DNA of 64,000 nt from Bradyrhizobium sp. SRS-191 (GCF_024586915.1 NZ_JANBVS010000001.1:124001-188000); one strand, 5' to 3'. Positions 33,828 through 43,404 are shown, counted from the stretch's first letter. Notes: generated from the letters alone by a model not told the origin. Translations and numbers: made by a program.

Positions 33828-34238
33828 ATGCTGACCGATCCGACCACGTCACTGGTTGAGACCATCAAGGCGAAGCTGCTTGGCGATGCTGACCTCGCCG
33901 CGCTGGTCGCCGATCGCTGCTACGATCGCATCCCGAACAACCCGACCTTTCCGTATCTGTCGATCGGCGAGGTGCAGGTGCTGCCAGAGCTGGGCGAGGC
34001 GACGGATGCGGCGACGGCGCATGTCACGCTGCATAGCTGGGACCGATTCAAGGGCTCGGATGCGGTGCGCAGCATCGGCAAGTATGTGATCGCCGCGCTC
34101 CACGACCAGGACCTGATGCTGTCGGATGGCGCTGTGCAGTCGCTGCTCCTGGAGAGCGCACGTACCCTGCCAGATCCTGACGGCCTGACCAAGCACGGCG
34201 TGTATCAGTTCGCCATCCTCACTGACGCCAACGCGTGA
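33828..34238 (+). CDS. DUF3168 tail completion/terminator protein (136 aa)
   Basis: The pattern LLGDADLAALVADRCYDRIP, FPYLSIGEVQVLPE, HVTLHSWDRFKGS and GVYQFAILTD matches DUF3168, a family of tail-terminator proteins that cap the tail tube at the head end. Length is typical. Confidence 0.85.
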   Translation: MLTDPTTSLVETIKAKLLGDADLAALVADRCYDRIPNNPTFPYLSIGEVQVLPELGEATDAATAHVTLHSWDRFKGSDAVRSIGKYVIAALHDQDLMLSDGAVQSLLLESARTLPDPDGLTKHGVYQFAILTDANA

Positions 34239-34269
34239 ACCCAGCTCTCTCACAGAAGGACGCCTCGTC

Positions 34270-34773
34270 ATGTCGACCTCTCAGACTTCCACGGTGAAAG
34301 CCTCGATTGCCGTGTTCGCCAAGAAGGGCCTGGATGGCCGCGACGTTCAGGACCGCATTCCGGATCTCGCCGATATCGTGTTCTCCTACGGCTCCGGCTA
34401 CGGCAAGGCCGACATCGCCTTCTCGGATGATCGCGCATTGTCCGCGTCGACCAACGAGAACCTCGACATGGCCGGCGCGCTGGTCGATGCCTTCGGCCAG
34501 ACCATCGCGGCTGCCAAGGTGAAGGCCATCGTCATCGACAATCTTGAAAGCTCTGTGGGCGTCCTGACTATCGGCGGCGCGGCCTCCAACACGTTCAATG
34601 GTCCGTTCTCCGGCGCGACCTATACGATCGACCTGAAGCCGGGCGACCGCGCCGTGTTCGCCAGCCGGACCGGTTGGACGGTCACCGCTGCGACCGGAGA
34701 CCTGCTCAAGGTCGCCTGCAGCTCTGCCGGGGCGGCAAACTACCATGTCACGATGATCGCGTCTTCGTCGTAA
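34270..34773 (+). CDS. Phage structural protein, unknown (167 aa)
   Basis: Begins MSTSQTSTVKASIAVF; predicted beta-rich second half (GPFSGATYTIDLKPGDRAVFA). Lies between tail terminator and tail tube. Could be a tail or decoration component. No family recognised. Confidence 0.68.
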   Translation: MSTSQTSTVKASIAVFAKKGLDGRDVQDRIPDLADIVFSYGSGYGKADIAFSDDRALSASTNENLDMAGALVDAFGQTIAAAKVKAIVIDNLESSVGVLTIGGAASNTFNGPFSGATYTIDLKPGDRAVFASRTGWTVTAATGDLLKVACSSAGAANYHVTMIASSS

Positions 34774-34825
34774 GCGCCTGGCGCTGATTCCGCCACGCCA
34801 TGAACCAACCTCCGGAGCGCCGTCG

Positions 34826-35260
34826 ATGACCAAAGCGTCAACTCTTTCGTTTTCCAAATTCCTGCTTCAGCTCGGCGACGGCGCGACGCCGGAGACCTTT
34901 GCTTCGCCCTGCGGTCTCAATTCGCGCAGCCTGAACCGCACCTTCGCCGCCAACGAGACTAACGTGCCCGACTGCGACGATCCGGACGCCTTGTCCTGGC
35001 TCGATCGCGACATCGTATCAGGCTCGGCATCGCTCTCCGGTGCCGGCGTCGTCGCCGACGAGGACTACGACACCTGGGAGCTGTGGGCCACCTCGGGCGT
35101 GACGAAGAACGTCAAGGTGACGCTCGGCAATCGTGTCTCGATCGGGCCGTACAAGTGCACCAAGCTCAACATCACCGGCCAGCGCGGCCAGCGCGTGACC
35201 TTCGATGTGACGCTCGACAGCGACGGCGAGATCCCGCCGCTGCTGGTGCCAGGGTCGTAA
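34826..35260 (+). CDS. Major tail tube protein (144 aa)
   Basis: The pattern FSKFLLQLGDGATPETFASP, NVPDCDDPDALSWLDRDIVS and VTLGNRVSIGPYKCTKLN fits small siphovirus tail tube proteins of the TP901-1/GTA type. The tube subunit polymerises around the tape measure. Its place before the chaperone pair supports this. Confidence 0.82.
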   Translation: MTKASTLSFSKFLLQLGDGATPETFASPCGLNSRSLNRTFAANETNVPDCDDPDALSWLDRDIVSGSASLSGAGVVADEDYDTWELWATSGVTKNVKVTLGNRVSIGPYKCTKLNITGQRGQRVTFDVTLDSDGEIPPLLVPGS

Positions 35261-35262
35261 CA

Positions 35263-35289
35263 GTCATCGCCGGGCTCGGCCCGGCGATC
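35263..35289. repeat. Half copy of dispersed repeat family A
   Basis: GTCATCGCCGGGCTCGGCCC followed by GGCGAT fills the 47-base gap between the tail tube gene and the next gene. It is one arm of the element seen complete at 49601-49680. Confidence 0.6.
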
Positions 35290-35307
35290 TCGGATGGAAG
35301 GGCCGCG

Positions 35308-35835
35308 ATGGCTTCCAACAACGCATCCCTGCGCAACTTCAAGGCGGCCAATGCCGACCTGGTCAAGAATGTGCGCAAAAACTTCCATGAGCTGGCGCTC
35401 GCGCAAGGCGCGGAACTTGTCGGCGACATCCAGCGTGCGATCGAGCACAATGTGAGCGGCACGCTGCAGGCCAGCGTGCGGTTTGAGGATCGTACCAGTT
35501 CTGACGGCAGCCGGGTGACCGTTCTGATCATGGCCGGCGGCCCGACGACAATGAAGGACGGCTTCGACTACGCCCTCGCCGAGGAGTTCGGCACCACCAA
35601 CCAGGAGCCCAAGCCGTTCTTCTATCATACGGCGAGGTTCTATCGCATGGGCGGCCTGCCGCAGTATCGCGAGACGCTGGAAGAGACGATCCGCGAGAAC
35701 GAGACCGTCCGCCGCACGATGCAAAACAACAACTACGTCATGACCCCTGGCCGGCACAACGAGGTGGTCATTTCCGTTGGCCATCGCGGGGCCGCCAAGG
35801 TGCAGACGACGTACAAGGGCAAGCAGGTCACATGA
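35308..35835 (+). CDS. HK97 gp10-like phage protein (175 aa)
   Basis: Start at MASNNASLRN (35308). Pattern NFKAANADLVKNVRKNFHELAL, GAELVGDIQRAIEHNVSGTL and YALAEEFGTTNQEPKPFFYHT resembles gp10-like/virion morphogenesis proteins of the head-tail joint. It usually precedes the tail tube gene; here it follows it. Its stop overlaps the chaperone gene by four bases. Confidence 0.7.
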   Translation: MASNNASLRNFKAANADLVKNVRKNFHELALAQGAELVGDIQRAIEHNVSGTLQASVRFEDRTSSDGSRVTVLIMAGGPTTMKDGFDYALAEEFGTTNQEPKPFFYHTARFYRMGGLPQYRETLEETIRENETVRRTMQNNNYVMTPGRHNEVVISVGHRGAAKVQTTYKGKQVT

Positions 35836-36281
35836 GCGTGGATGGCGGCGTCACGATATTCTGGGGTGATGACGAGCATCGTTTCAGGCTGGCGATCGGC
35901 CAGTTTCGCGAACTTCAGGAGTGCGTCAATCTCAGGCGCATCAAACTCGGCGCTGGCATCGTCGGCCCGATGAGCCTGCTCAATGCGCTGCGTACCTCCG
36001 ATGCTTGGCCGGATGATGTCCGTGACATCCTCCGGCTTGGCCTGGTCGGCGGTGGCATGGAGCCGAAGGACGCTCACCGTCTGTTGCGGACCTATTTCGA
36101 CGACGTCGACCGCTATCCGCCGCTGACGCATATGCGCCCGGCGTTCTTGATCCTGACGGCCGGCTTCACCGGGCCGATTGGGGGCGCCGACGACGAAGAC
36201 TCAAAAAAAAAGCCGGTGACGACGGAGACCCCGACGCCCCCATCGACTTCGGACGCATCTACGGCACGGGCGCCGCCTTAG
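35832..36281 (+). CDS. Tail assembly chaperone, short form (149 aa)
   Basis: The start MSVDGGVTIFWGDDEHRFRL and LRELQECVNLRRIKLG-like region (FRELQECVNL) with GGGMEPKDAHRLLRTYF match GTA/rhizobial tail chaperones, which guide tube assembly on the tape measure. Frame 0 continues past the slippery site to a stop at 36281, giving a proline/threonine-rich tail. A longer product arises by -1 frameshifting. Confidence 0.85.
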   Translation: MSVDGGVTIFWGDDEHRFRLAIGQFRELQECVNLRRIKLGAGIVGPMSLLNALRTSDAWPDDVRDILRLGLVGGGMEPKDAHRLLRTYFDDVDRYPPLTHMRPAFLILTAGFTGPIGGADDEDSKKKPVTTETPTPPSTSDASTARAPP

Positions 36282-36439
36282 GGTTCGCGCCGGACCAGGT
36301 CGACCGCTGTTCGTTCTGGCAGCTCGGCGTCTGCGTCGAGGGCTTCAACAAAGCGAACGGTGGCGAAGAGAAAATCGAGCCTCCGTCCGACGCTGAATTC
36401 GATGCGCTGCTCGAAGGCGCATGCATGGGAAGCGCATGA
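35832..36439 (+). CDS. Tail assembly chaperone, -1 frameshift form (about 202 aa)
   Basis: A run of nine A (36203-36211) gives the slippery heptamer A AAA AAG at 36206-36212 in frame 0, the same signal as in E. coli dnaX. After a -1 slip, 75 more codons read with no stop: acid linker, then IDFGRIYGTGAALGFAPDQV, CSFWQLGVCVEG, ending at TGA 36437-36439, which overlaps the tape measure ATG. The extension looks like a genuine chaperone domain. Gene pairs G/GT in other phages use the same trick. Confidence 0.8.
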
Positions 36440-38409
36440 CCGATCTCGTCGTTCAGCTCGGCGCCAGGCTCGACCAGTTCGCCTCCGACATGAACTCGGC
36501 CGGCAACATCGCGGATTCCGCGATCAGCCGGATCGAGGGCGCGTTCGCAGGCCTCAATCCTGGGTTCGGCGGCTTGACTGCGCTCGGCACCGTGCTGGCC
36601 GGAGCGACGGGTTCTCTCGGTGCGATGCTGGCGGGACTGAAAGCCGTTAACGCGGAGCTGGCCGGCATCGGCAAAGAGGCCGACTATGTGGGGCAAACGA
36701 CCGAGCGGTTTCAGCAGGTCAAATTCGTGGGGACGCAAGGCGGTGTGTCGTCGTCGGAGGCATCGGCCGATCTGAAGCGTGTAGCGGACCTGCTGGCGGA
36801 TGCGAAGATCAACGAGAATTCGCTGACCAAGATCCTCGACGCCAACAACATCAAATATCGCGACCGCAACGGGGCGGTGATGGACCTCAACGGCCTGCTG
36901 AAGGCTGCCGCCGAACTGCTCGGCCGGTTCGATTCCATCCCGGAAAAGACCAAGGCGGCGCAGATGTTGGGTCTGTCGGCTGGGTGGGTCGACGCGCTGA
37001 AGGGCGGTCCGGCTGCATTCGAGGCGATTGCCGCAAGCGCTAATGCGGCTGGCGTCGTTATCGACGGTCAGACCATCGCCAAGGCGCGCAATTTCGACGA
37101 TGCCTGGAAGAAATCAGCCGACCAGCTCGGCTTGCAGTTCAAGGCGGTGACAGCCGACGTCGCCTCCTGGCTTGATGACCTGGTCGATCGCGCGGCCAAG
37201 CTGATGGACGGCATCAACCGCGCCAGCAACGTTCAAGCGGGATCCGGGCAGGGCACCTTCAGCGCGGTCGCGGATTCGCTCGACATCCTGCGCAAAGATG
37301 CGGCCGGCCTGCCGCAGGATTTCGAGCAGCTCAATCGCGTGATCGAGCATTACAAATCGCTCAGTGCGGATAAGCAGGATCCCGCCCTGATCGCGGGGCT
37401 CGAGGAGATGCGCGACAAGGCGCAGCAGGCAGCCAATGCGCTGCGCGGTGTTGAGCTACTGAAGTCGGCCGCGGCCTTTCCTGAGGGCGTGCCAATGCCG
37501 CAGGCCAGGCCTGCCGCAGCAAACGAGAAAACCGGGACCGGTGTCATTCCCGCGCGCAAGGCCGAGAACAGCGGCGCTCGTGATCAGTTCGATATTGCCG
37601 TCGACCAAGTGACCAAGCGCACGGCGACGCTCAAGGCGGATACGGCGGCCGTGTTCCAGAACAATGCGGCGCAAGCGCAGTTCCGCGCTGAGTTCCAGGA
37701 GCTGACCGCGATCATGCGCGACCATGGCGAAGTGACGCAGGAGCAGATCGACAAATACGAGGCGCTGCGCGGTTCGATGTCGGCGCAGCAGGCGTTGGAG
37801 CAATCCGGTATCCAGCTGACGAGTGCTCACCGGGATGCGTTCCTGTCGTCATCGCAGGCGATCGGGCAGGCGACATCGGCCTATGATGCGGCAAGCCAGA
37901 AGCTCGCTGAGCTCAACAAGGTCTCCTCGCAGGTCGGCTCGGCATTGTCGACTGCGTTCGCCGATGCGATCGTCGAGGGCAAAAGCGCCAACGAGGTGTT
38001 CTCCAGCCTGATCAAGACGCTTGAGAAAGCGGCCATCAACGACGTCTTCGGATCATTCTTCAACGCGTCGGCCGCGGGCGGGAAATCGCTATTCGCGACG
38101 GTGCTGTCCAGCATCATCCCCGGCTTTGCCGACGGCACGTCATCGGCGCCGGGCGGGCTTGCCATGGTCGGCGAGCGAGGGCCGGAGCTGGTCAATCTTC
38201 CGCGCGGTGCGCAGGTCATCCCGAACGACGTGACGCGGCAGCTCGGCGGGGGCGCCGTCTCGCTCGTCTCGCACGTCGATGCCCGCGGATCGAGCTTCAC
38301 CGAGGCACAATTGCAGGCCATCCTCGACATGCGCGACCGTCGCCTGATGCATCAGGTCAACACTGCGCTGCCTGGCCGCAACCTTCGCTATAGCCAGCTC
38401 GGTAGCTGA
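36436..38409 (+). CDS. Tail tape measure protein (657 aa)
   Basis: Start at MTDLVVQLGAR (36436), overlapping the frameshift product. It has a hydrophobic segment near residues 43-70 (LTALGTVLAGATGSLGAMLAGL), long helical stretches with QQAANALRGVELLKSA, and a C-terminal GFADGTSSAPGGLAMVGERGP motif common to tape measure proteins. Length sets tail length; 657 aa predicts a rather short tail, near 100 nm by the usual rule of about 0.15 nm per residue. Confidence 0.88.
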   Translation: MTDLVVQLGARLDQFASDMNSAGNIADSAISRIEGAFAGLNPGFGGLTALGTVLAGATGSLGAMLAGLKAVNAELAGIGKEADYVGQTTERFQQVKFVGTQGGVSSSEASADLKRVADLLADAKINENSLTKILDANNIKYRDRNGAVMDLNGLLKAAAELLGRFDSIPEKTKAAQMLGLSAGWVDALKGGPAAFEAIAASANAAGVVIDGQTIAKARNFDDAWKKSADQLGLQFKAVTADVASWLDDLVDRAAKLMDGINRASNVQAGSGQGTFSAVADSLDILRKDAAGLPQDFEQLNRVIEHYKSLSADKQDPALIAGLEEMRDKAQQAANALRGVELLKSAAAFPEGVPMPQARPAAANEKTGTGVIPARKAENSGARDQFDIAVDQVTKRTATLKADTAAVFQNNAAQAQFRAEFQELTAIMRDHGEVTQEQIDKYEALRGSMSAQQALEQSGIQLTSAHRDAFLSSSQAIGQATSAYDAASQKLAELNKVSSQVGSALSTAFADAIVEGKSANEVFSSLIKTLEKAAINDVFGSFFNASAAGGKSLFATVLSSIIPGFADGTSSAPGGLAMVGERGPELVNLPRGAQVIPNDVTRQLGGGAVSLVSHVDARGSSFTEAQLQAILDMRDRRLMHQVNTALPGRNLRYSQLGS

Positions 38410-38410
38410 C

Positions 38411-39226
38411 GTGGGCCAGATCCTGCACTTTCCGACCGGGTTGTTGCGCGAGACGCAGCTGACATGGCAGCTGTCCGGCCGCACCATTTCGTCCGGTCAG
38501 ACCGGCGCCGGTTTCGAGCCGATGGCGGAGACCACGGTCGGCGGCCTCTGGCGCGCGGAGCTCGGCAGCATCCCGGTGCGCACAAAGCCGCAGGTCCATG
38601 CCTGGCGTGCGCTCGAGGCTCTGCTTGATAGCGGCGCGACGACCATCATTCTGCCGATGTGCGACAAGCGCTACTTTCCGGTGCCCGTCGTCGGCGGCGC
38701 GCCGCTGTATTCCTACGGAACGGTGTCGCTCGACGACGGCACGCTGTTCGATGACGGCACGGGCATCGAACAGCCCGTCGTGGTCGCCTTCCTCGCGCAG
38801 GATGCCGGGCTGCGCGCCACCTCGGTGCGGCTACTGTTTCTGCAGGGCGCGCCTCTGCAGGGTGGCGAGCATTTTTCGATCCGGCATGGCAATCTCGGCG
38901 ATCGGCTCTATCGCATCGCCCAAGTCAAAATCGATCCCGTCACCGGCTACTCCGACGTCACCATCCGGCCGCCCCTGCGCGAGGCGACGCCGGCGTTCAC
39001 GCCTCTGGATTTCGATGCACCTAAATGCGTGATGCGCATTGCCAACGCCGAGAGCATGAAGCTGTCGCTGCAGCTGCGCAAATGGGGATCGCCGACGGCG
39101 ACGTTCGTCGAGAGCTTCGACTATTCGGCGGTGCTGATTCAGGGCACGCCGCCGGTCGCGCCGACCATCGCGCCGACGCTCGATTTCAGCCAGCCTGGCA
39201 ACTCGCAATTCGTGCCGGGGATCTAG
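38411..39226 (+). CDS. Distal tail protein (271 aa)
   Basis: GTG start at 38411, one base after the tape measure stop; no good ATG nearby. Beta-rich protein (LTWQLSGRTISSGQTGAG, TTIILPMCDKRYFPVPVVGG, GEHFSIRHGNLGDRLYRIAQV). Position matches the distal-tail/baseplate slot, but no family is recognised. The reading frame ends before a degenerate copy of repeat A. Confidence 0.7.
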   Translation: MGQILHFPTGLLRETQLTWQLSGRTISSGQTGAGFEPMAETTVGGLWRAELGSIPVRTKPQVHAWRALEALLDSGATTIILPMCDKRYFPVPVVGGAPLYSYGTVSLDDGTLFDDGTGIEQPVVVAFLAQDAGLRATSVRLLFLQGAPLQGGEHFSIRHGNLGDRLYRIAQVKIDPVTGYSDVTIRPPLREATPAFTPLDFDAPKCVMRIANAESMKLSLQLRKWGSPTATFVESFDYSAVLIQGTPPVAPTIAPTLDFSQPGNSQFVPGI

Positions 39227-39312
39227 CACCGCACTTCGTCGTCCATGCCCAGGCTCGACCTTGGCAGCCATCATCCGAGCAAGACGCTGGATCGCTGGGC
39301 GCAAGCCCGGCG

Positions 39313-39924
39313 ATGACGAGCGTTTGGGAACAGAGACAAGTGATCGTATCCACCGCCTTGACGCAGCAACTCGAGCGTGCCGAGCAGCGGCTCGGCATCT
39401 TCTTTCGGCTCGGCATCACGCCGGTGCAGCGGCTGTGGGCCGGTGTCGGCTTGGTCGCGATCTCTGATGCCGATGATGGCGACGTGACCTATCGCGGCTT
39501 TGGCGAGCTGATGAACGTGCCGGCGGTGACGCAGCTGGTCAACGGCGTTGCCGACCGGGTCGATTTCATCATTTCCGGCGTATCGCGGGTGGCGATGGAG
39601 ACCGCTGCGATCGAAAGCGACCTGGTCAAGGGGGCTACCGTCGACCTCGGCCTCGGCTTCTTTGATCAGCAGCTCGCCTTCGCCGGCATGATCTGGCTGT
39701 ACCAGGGCGAGGCCGATGTGCTGACGACCAGTCTCGACGCGAGCTCCGGCAGCACGACGCGCAGCATCAAGCTGTCCGTCGGTTCCGCGATGACGGGCCG
39801 GCGCCGCTCAAGGCAGACCGTGTTCTCGGACTTCGATCAACAATCGTCCTCTCCCGGTGACCGAATCTGCGAGCGCATCCGCCGCTACTCTCAGGGCGTC
39901 AACATCGAATGGCCGCGCTATTAG
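39313..39924 (+). CDS. Tail-tip protein, unknown family (203 aa)
   Basis: ATG at 39313 lies inside the right arm of a degenerate repeat A copy (GATGACGAGCG). A GTG at 39340 with GGGAA upstream is an alternative start, in which case the repeat does not enter the protein. The protein (LGITPVQRLWAGVGLVAISD, GMIWLYQGEADVLTTSLD, RRSRQTVFSDFDQQ) is found beside tail-tip genes; function in the baseplate is inferred. Confidence 0.65.
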   Translation: MTSVWEQRQVIVSTALTQQLERAEQRLGIFFRLGITPVQRLWAGVGLVAISDADDGDVTYRGFGELMNVPAVTQLVNGVADRVDFIISGVSRVAMETAAIESDLVKGATVDLGLGFFDQQLAFAGMIWLYQGEADVLTTSLDASSGSTTRSIKLSVGSAMTGRRRSRQTVFSDFDQQSSSPGDRICERIRRYSQGVNIEWPRY

Positions 39925-40337
39925 CCGAATATCTCGCCGCGTCGACCTGCGCCATGCCCGCGGTGGCCGACCCGTGTTTCGAGTTCGTCGCCGGCTGGAT
40001 CGCCATTGCGACCGGGCGCGACGCGCGCGCGGCCTTTCTCGCCGATGGTTTCATTTCGCCATTGCGGCTCCAACTCGATCGCGACCTGTTCCTGCAGCGG
40101 GCGCAGATGATCGCCGACCGGCTCGGCCTCGCGCAGACCGATAGCGAGGCTGACGGGGACGTGGCGCTGCTCGAGGTGGCCGCTCCCAACGGCAAGGGTG
40201 GACTGCGCATCGCCGGTGCGATGGCGATTCGCAGCCGCGGGCTATGGTTCGTGCGTACCGAGCGCGGCATTCTTGCGGGACCGTCGCCTTTTCTTCGCGC
40301 ATGGTCCGTCCAGCAATCGGCGGCCTGCAATGGCTGA
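39909..40337 (+). CDS. DUF6950-like tail protein (142 aa)
   Basis: Pattern LAEYLAASTCAMPAVADPCFEFVAGWI, then ADGDVALLEV and RGLWFVRTERGI resembles DUF6950/NlpC-like phage tail proteins, which act near the baseplate and may degrade cell wall. The usual catalytic layout is not clear. Overlaps the upstream gene by 16 bases and the next by eight. Confidence 0.65.
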   Translation: MAALLAEYLAASTCAMPAVADPCFEFVAGWIAIATGRDARAAFLADGFISPLRLQLDRDLFLQRAQMIADRLGLAQTDSEADGDVALLEVAAPNGKGGLRIAGAMAIRSRGLWFVRTERGILAGPSPFLRAWSVQQSAACNG

Positions 40338-42147
40338 GACGATCGGCTTCCTCATCCTCAATGCGATCGGTGTCACCGAGATTGCCGGGTTCGCAGTCAC
40401 GGCCGCCACGGCCTCGATCGTTGGCACGGCGGCGATTCTCGCCACCACTGTGGGCCTGCAGTACCTGCTGGGACAGCCGAGCGCGCGCGACCTGCCGAAG
40501 GCCTCGAACGGTCATCAGCCACTGCGCCAGCCGATCCCGCCACACATCTATGCCTATGGCCGTGTCCGGCTCGCCGGCTACTACGCGCTATTCGAGGTGC
40601 GGGACGGCGCGGCTTACACGATCCAGCTTTTACATAAAGGGCAGATCTGCCGCTTCATCCAATTCTACTATCACGACGATCTCGTCAACCTGCTGCCGGA
40701 TTCCTCGGTGACGGGGGCGCCCGGCGCCGGCGACCTCAGATATTCCGCCGGCGGCAATCCGGCCAGCGGCGGTTCTCCGCCGACCGTGCTGGAATATCGC
40801 CTGGGGCTGCCAACCGAGCGGGCCTATGACCGACCGGTCCAGGCTATGCCAGATCTGTGGACCTATGCGCATCGCGGCGACGGCATCGCCAGCCTGTTCA
40901 TGAGCGCGGGTCCCGTCAAGGCCGATCACTTTTCGACGGTGTATCCGCAGGGCCTGCCGCAAACGTCGGCGGTGGCCGATTGGCTGCCGGTGTGGGACCC
41001 GCGGGCCCCGGGGCAGGATCCGGACAACATCGCGACGCTCGGGCCTTGCTACAATCCAGTGCTGCAGGCGATCGACTTCGTCACCAATGCCGCTCATGGC
41101 CTCGGCTTTGATCGTGCCGTCTGTATCACGCCGGTGCTCGACCGGCTGATGATCGAAGCCTCGATCTGCGATGAGCAGGTGGCCCGGCGTGACGGCACGA
41201 CCGAGCCGCGCTACCAGGCCTCGGGATCGTGGAATTCGCAGACCGAGCCGGCGGCCGTGCTCGACGGCATCATGGCGGCCTGCGACGGCTGGTACTCGTT
41301 CAACGGCGACGGCACCTTGTCGATCAAGGTCGGCAAGTACCGCGAGCCGGCGGTGACGCTGCCGCAGCGGCATATCCTGGCGTTCTCGATCGACAATGGG
41401 ATCGAGGACGAAAGCAGCGTCAACACGCTGGAATGGTCGTTCACCGATCCGGACAACAAGTATAAATCATCTCCGGGGCTGGCCTGGCGCGACGAGACGG
41501 CGATCTTCGAGAGCGGCCGCACGCGCTCGCAAACCATCGACCTGACATGGGTGCAGAGCCATTCCCAGGGCCGGCGGCTGATGAAGCGCAAGATCGCGCA
41601 GATCAATCCGCGTCGGAAGGGCACGGTGACGACGACCTTGTACGGCATCCTTGCGCTCGGCGAGCGCTGGGTCCGCATTCAGGACGATCGCCATCCGGAT
41701 CTCGCCGATATCGTCGTCCAACTCGGCAAGGCCGTGATCGACATCTCCTCGGCGCGGCTGACGTTCGAATGGACGACCGTCAACACCAACGAGATCGATG
41801 CATGGGATCCGGCCACCGAGGAAGGCATGCAGCCGACCACCGGTGACGACAATCCGGGCGACACGTTGCCAGTGCCGCAGCATCTGGCCGGCACGGCTGC
41901 GGGCGGCACAATCACCCTGACTTTTGATGATCCGGCGCGCGCCGACCTGACCTATGTGACGCGCTATCGCATCGGCGTTGCGGCATGGGTTCAGACCTCG
42001 TCCGGCTCGGTGTCGTCGAACGGTACCACGGTCACCCTGGTGATAGCGGGCTTCTCGACCGGCCAGACCTATGAGCTGGAGGTCGCGAGCCAGCGCTCGC
42101 TCGGCGTGACCTCGGACTGGTCGGCCAGCGCGTTCGTGACGACGTAA
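40330..42147 (+). CDS. Tail tip / central fibre protein with FnIII domain (605 aa)
   Basis: Start at MAETIGFLIL (40330). N-terminal hydrophobic stretch (residues 5-45), then PPHIYAYGRVRLAGYYALF, and the long beta-rich body typical of J-like proteins, with a repeated insertion of LDGIMAACDGWYSF. The C-terminus has an FnIII-like domain (TITLTFDD, YRIGVAAW, YELEVASQ). Such proteins contact the host receptor. Confidence 0.85.
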   Translation: MAETIGFLILNAIGVTEIAGFAVTAATASIVGTAAILATTVGLQYLLGQPSARDLPKASNGHQPLRQPIPPHIYAYGRVRLAGYYALFEVRDGAAYTIQLLHKGQICRFIQFYYHDDLVNLLPDSSVTGAPGAGDLRYSAGGNPASGGSPPTVLEYRLGLPTERAYDRPVQAMPDLWTYAHRGDGIASLFMSAGPVKADHFSTVYPQGLPQTSAVADWLPVWDPRAPGQDPDNIATLGPCYNPVLQAIDFVTNAAHGLGFDRAVCITPVLDRLMIEASICDEQVARRDGTTEPRYQASGSWNSQTEPAAVLDGIMAACDGWYSFNGDGTLSIKVGKYREPAVTLPQRHILAFSIDNGIEDESSVNTLEWSFTDPDNKYKSSPGLAWRDETAIFESGRTRSQTIDLTWVQSHSQGRRLMKRKIAQINPRRKGTVTTTLYGILALGERWVRIQDDRHPDLADIVVQLGKAVIDISSARLTFEWTTVNTNEIDAWDPATEEGMQPTTGDDNPGDTLPVPQHLAGTAAGGTITLTFDDPARADLTYVTRYRIGVAAWVQTSSGSVSSNGTTVTLVIAGFSTGQTYELEVASQRSLGVTSDWSASAFVTT

Positions 42148-42173
42148 CTCTTGACGCAACTTTCGGAGCCGCG

Positions 42174-43367
42174 ATGTCCACCTTCACCAAGCTCGGCGCC
42201 GAGATCTGGCGCCTGTTCGTCACCGATGGCGTGCCGGCATCCGGGCCCTGGAAGGTGCCGAAGGCCGACATGCAATTGTGGATGGCCGAGGTCGAAAGCC
42301 AGGTCGGCAACTTCTTCGACCGCGTCATCGGCATGACCGGTGGCGGCCTGGTCGACGATACCAACCACAAATCCCTGATCGTGCTGCCGGCTGACGGCTC
42401 GTCGATCACCGCCACCCTGGATTCGCTCGCTAATCTCCGTTCGGGCTTCGCGGTCAGCTTTCACAATCCAAAGGCCTCGACACGCTTCCACAAGATCGTC
42501 ACTGACAGCGATACGATCCAGATCCCGCCCTACCACACCCTGACCGTATTTCGGCAGGGGACATCCGGCCTCATGGTCTCCGACCAAGTGCGGCGTCACC
42601 GCGCGCAGGGTCTGACGATGTACATGCATTCGGCCGCTTTCAGTGACGGCAGCGACGGGCTGCTATTGTCCGACCCGAAGAAGACGGTTGCTGCGGCTGT
42701 TGACGATATCTACCGCAAGTTCGATCTGCAGAACGCGCCCATGACGCTGCAGCCGGCCGGAACCTCGAATGAGTCCGTTGGCCTGCAAGGGCAGTTGACG
42801 GGCTTCAACTATCTCAACATTCAGGCGGCCGTTCTCGGTAACTTCACCTGGGGCGCCGGCGCGAACGGTTATTGCTTGTTGGTGCAGGACAATGCCGAGG
42901 TCATCTGCAAATATCTAAAATTCACGCGCGGAGCCCAGACGAATGCCATTCTGACTGCGACACATCAGACGGCGGTTGCTGACTTCGACACGTGCGATTT
43001 TGGCGATGCCGGCAGCGGCGGCACGCACTGCTCGATGGACCATGGCGGCGGCTCGATGAATTTCGGCGCCTATTCGATATCCGGGCCGGCGGCGACCCAT
43101 TTGCAGGTCGGAGGTAATTGTTCGGTGACGCAGGCAGGTAGTGTCACCATCACCATCACGGGAACGCCGTCGATCGGGACTTGGTATTCGATCATCGGGT
43201 CAGGCGCCAATGTCGCAATGGGATCGGGCGTCTCCTTCAGTGGATCGGTCGCGTCCGGCTGCACCAAATATTTGGTGGCGCTGAATGGCTCGCTGTCCCT
43301 CGGCGGCAATACGTTGCCTGGAAGCGTCGCCGGCAGCGCGACCGCTGGCGGCCAGGTTGCTCCGTAG
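42174..43367 (+). CDS. Tail fibre/tailspike-like protein (397 aa)
   Basis: N-terminus (FTKLGAEIWRLFVTDGVPAS, LWMAEVES) is of the kind that attaches fibres to rhizobial phage tails. The rest has short repeating beta segments rich in G, S and T, as in beta-helix spikes. Likely receptor binding. No enzymatic motif found. Confidence 0.75.
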   Translation: MSTFTKLGAEIWRLFVTDGVPASGPWKVPKADMQLWMAEVESQVGNFFDRVIGMTGGGLVDDTNHKSLIVLPADGSSITATLDSLANLRSGFAVSFHNPKASTRFHKIVTDSDTIQIPPYHTLTVFRQGTSGLMVSDQVRRHRAQGLTMYMHSAAFSDGSDGLLLSDPKKTVAAAVDDIYRKFDLQNAPMTLQPAGTSNESVGLQGQLTGFNYLNIQAAVLGNFTWGAGANGYCLLVQDNAEVICKYLKFTRGAQTNAILTATHQTAVADFDTCDFGDAGSGGTHCSMDHGGGSMNFGAYSISGPAATHLQVGGNCSVTQAGSVTITITGTPSIGTWYSIIGSGANVAMGSGVSFSGSVASGCTKYLVALNGSLSLGGNTLPGSVAGSATAGGQVAP

Positions 43368-43404
43368 GTCCCTTCGGACAGCGTCCATCAAGGAGAATGA
43401 TGAC

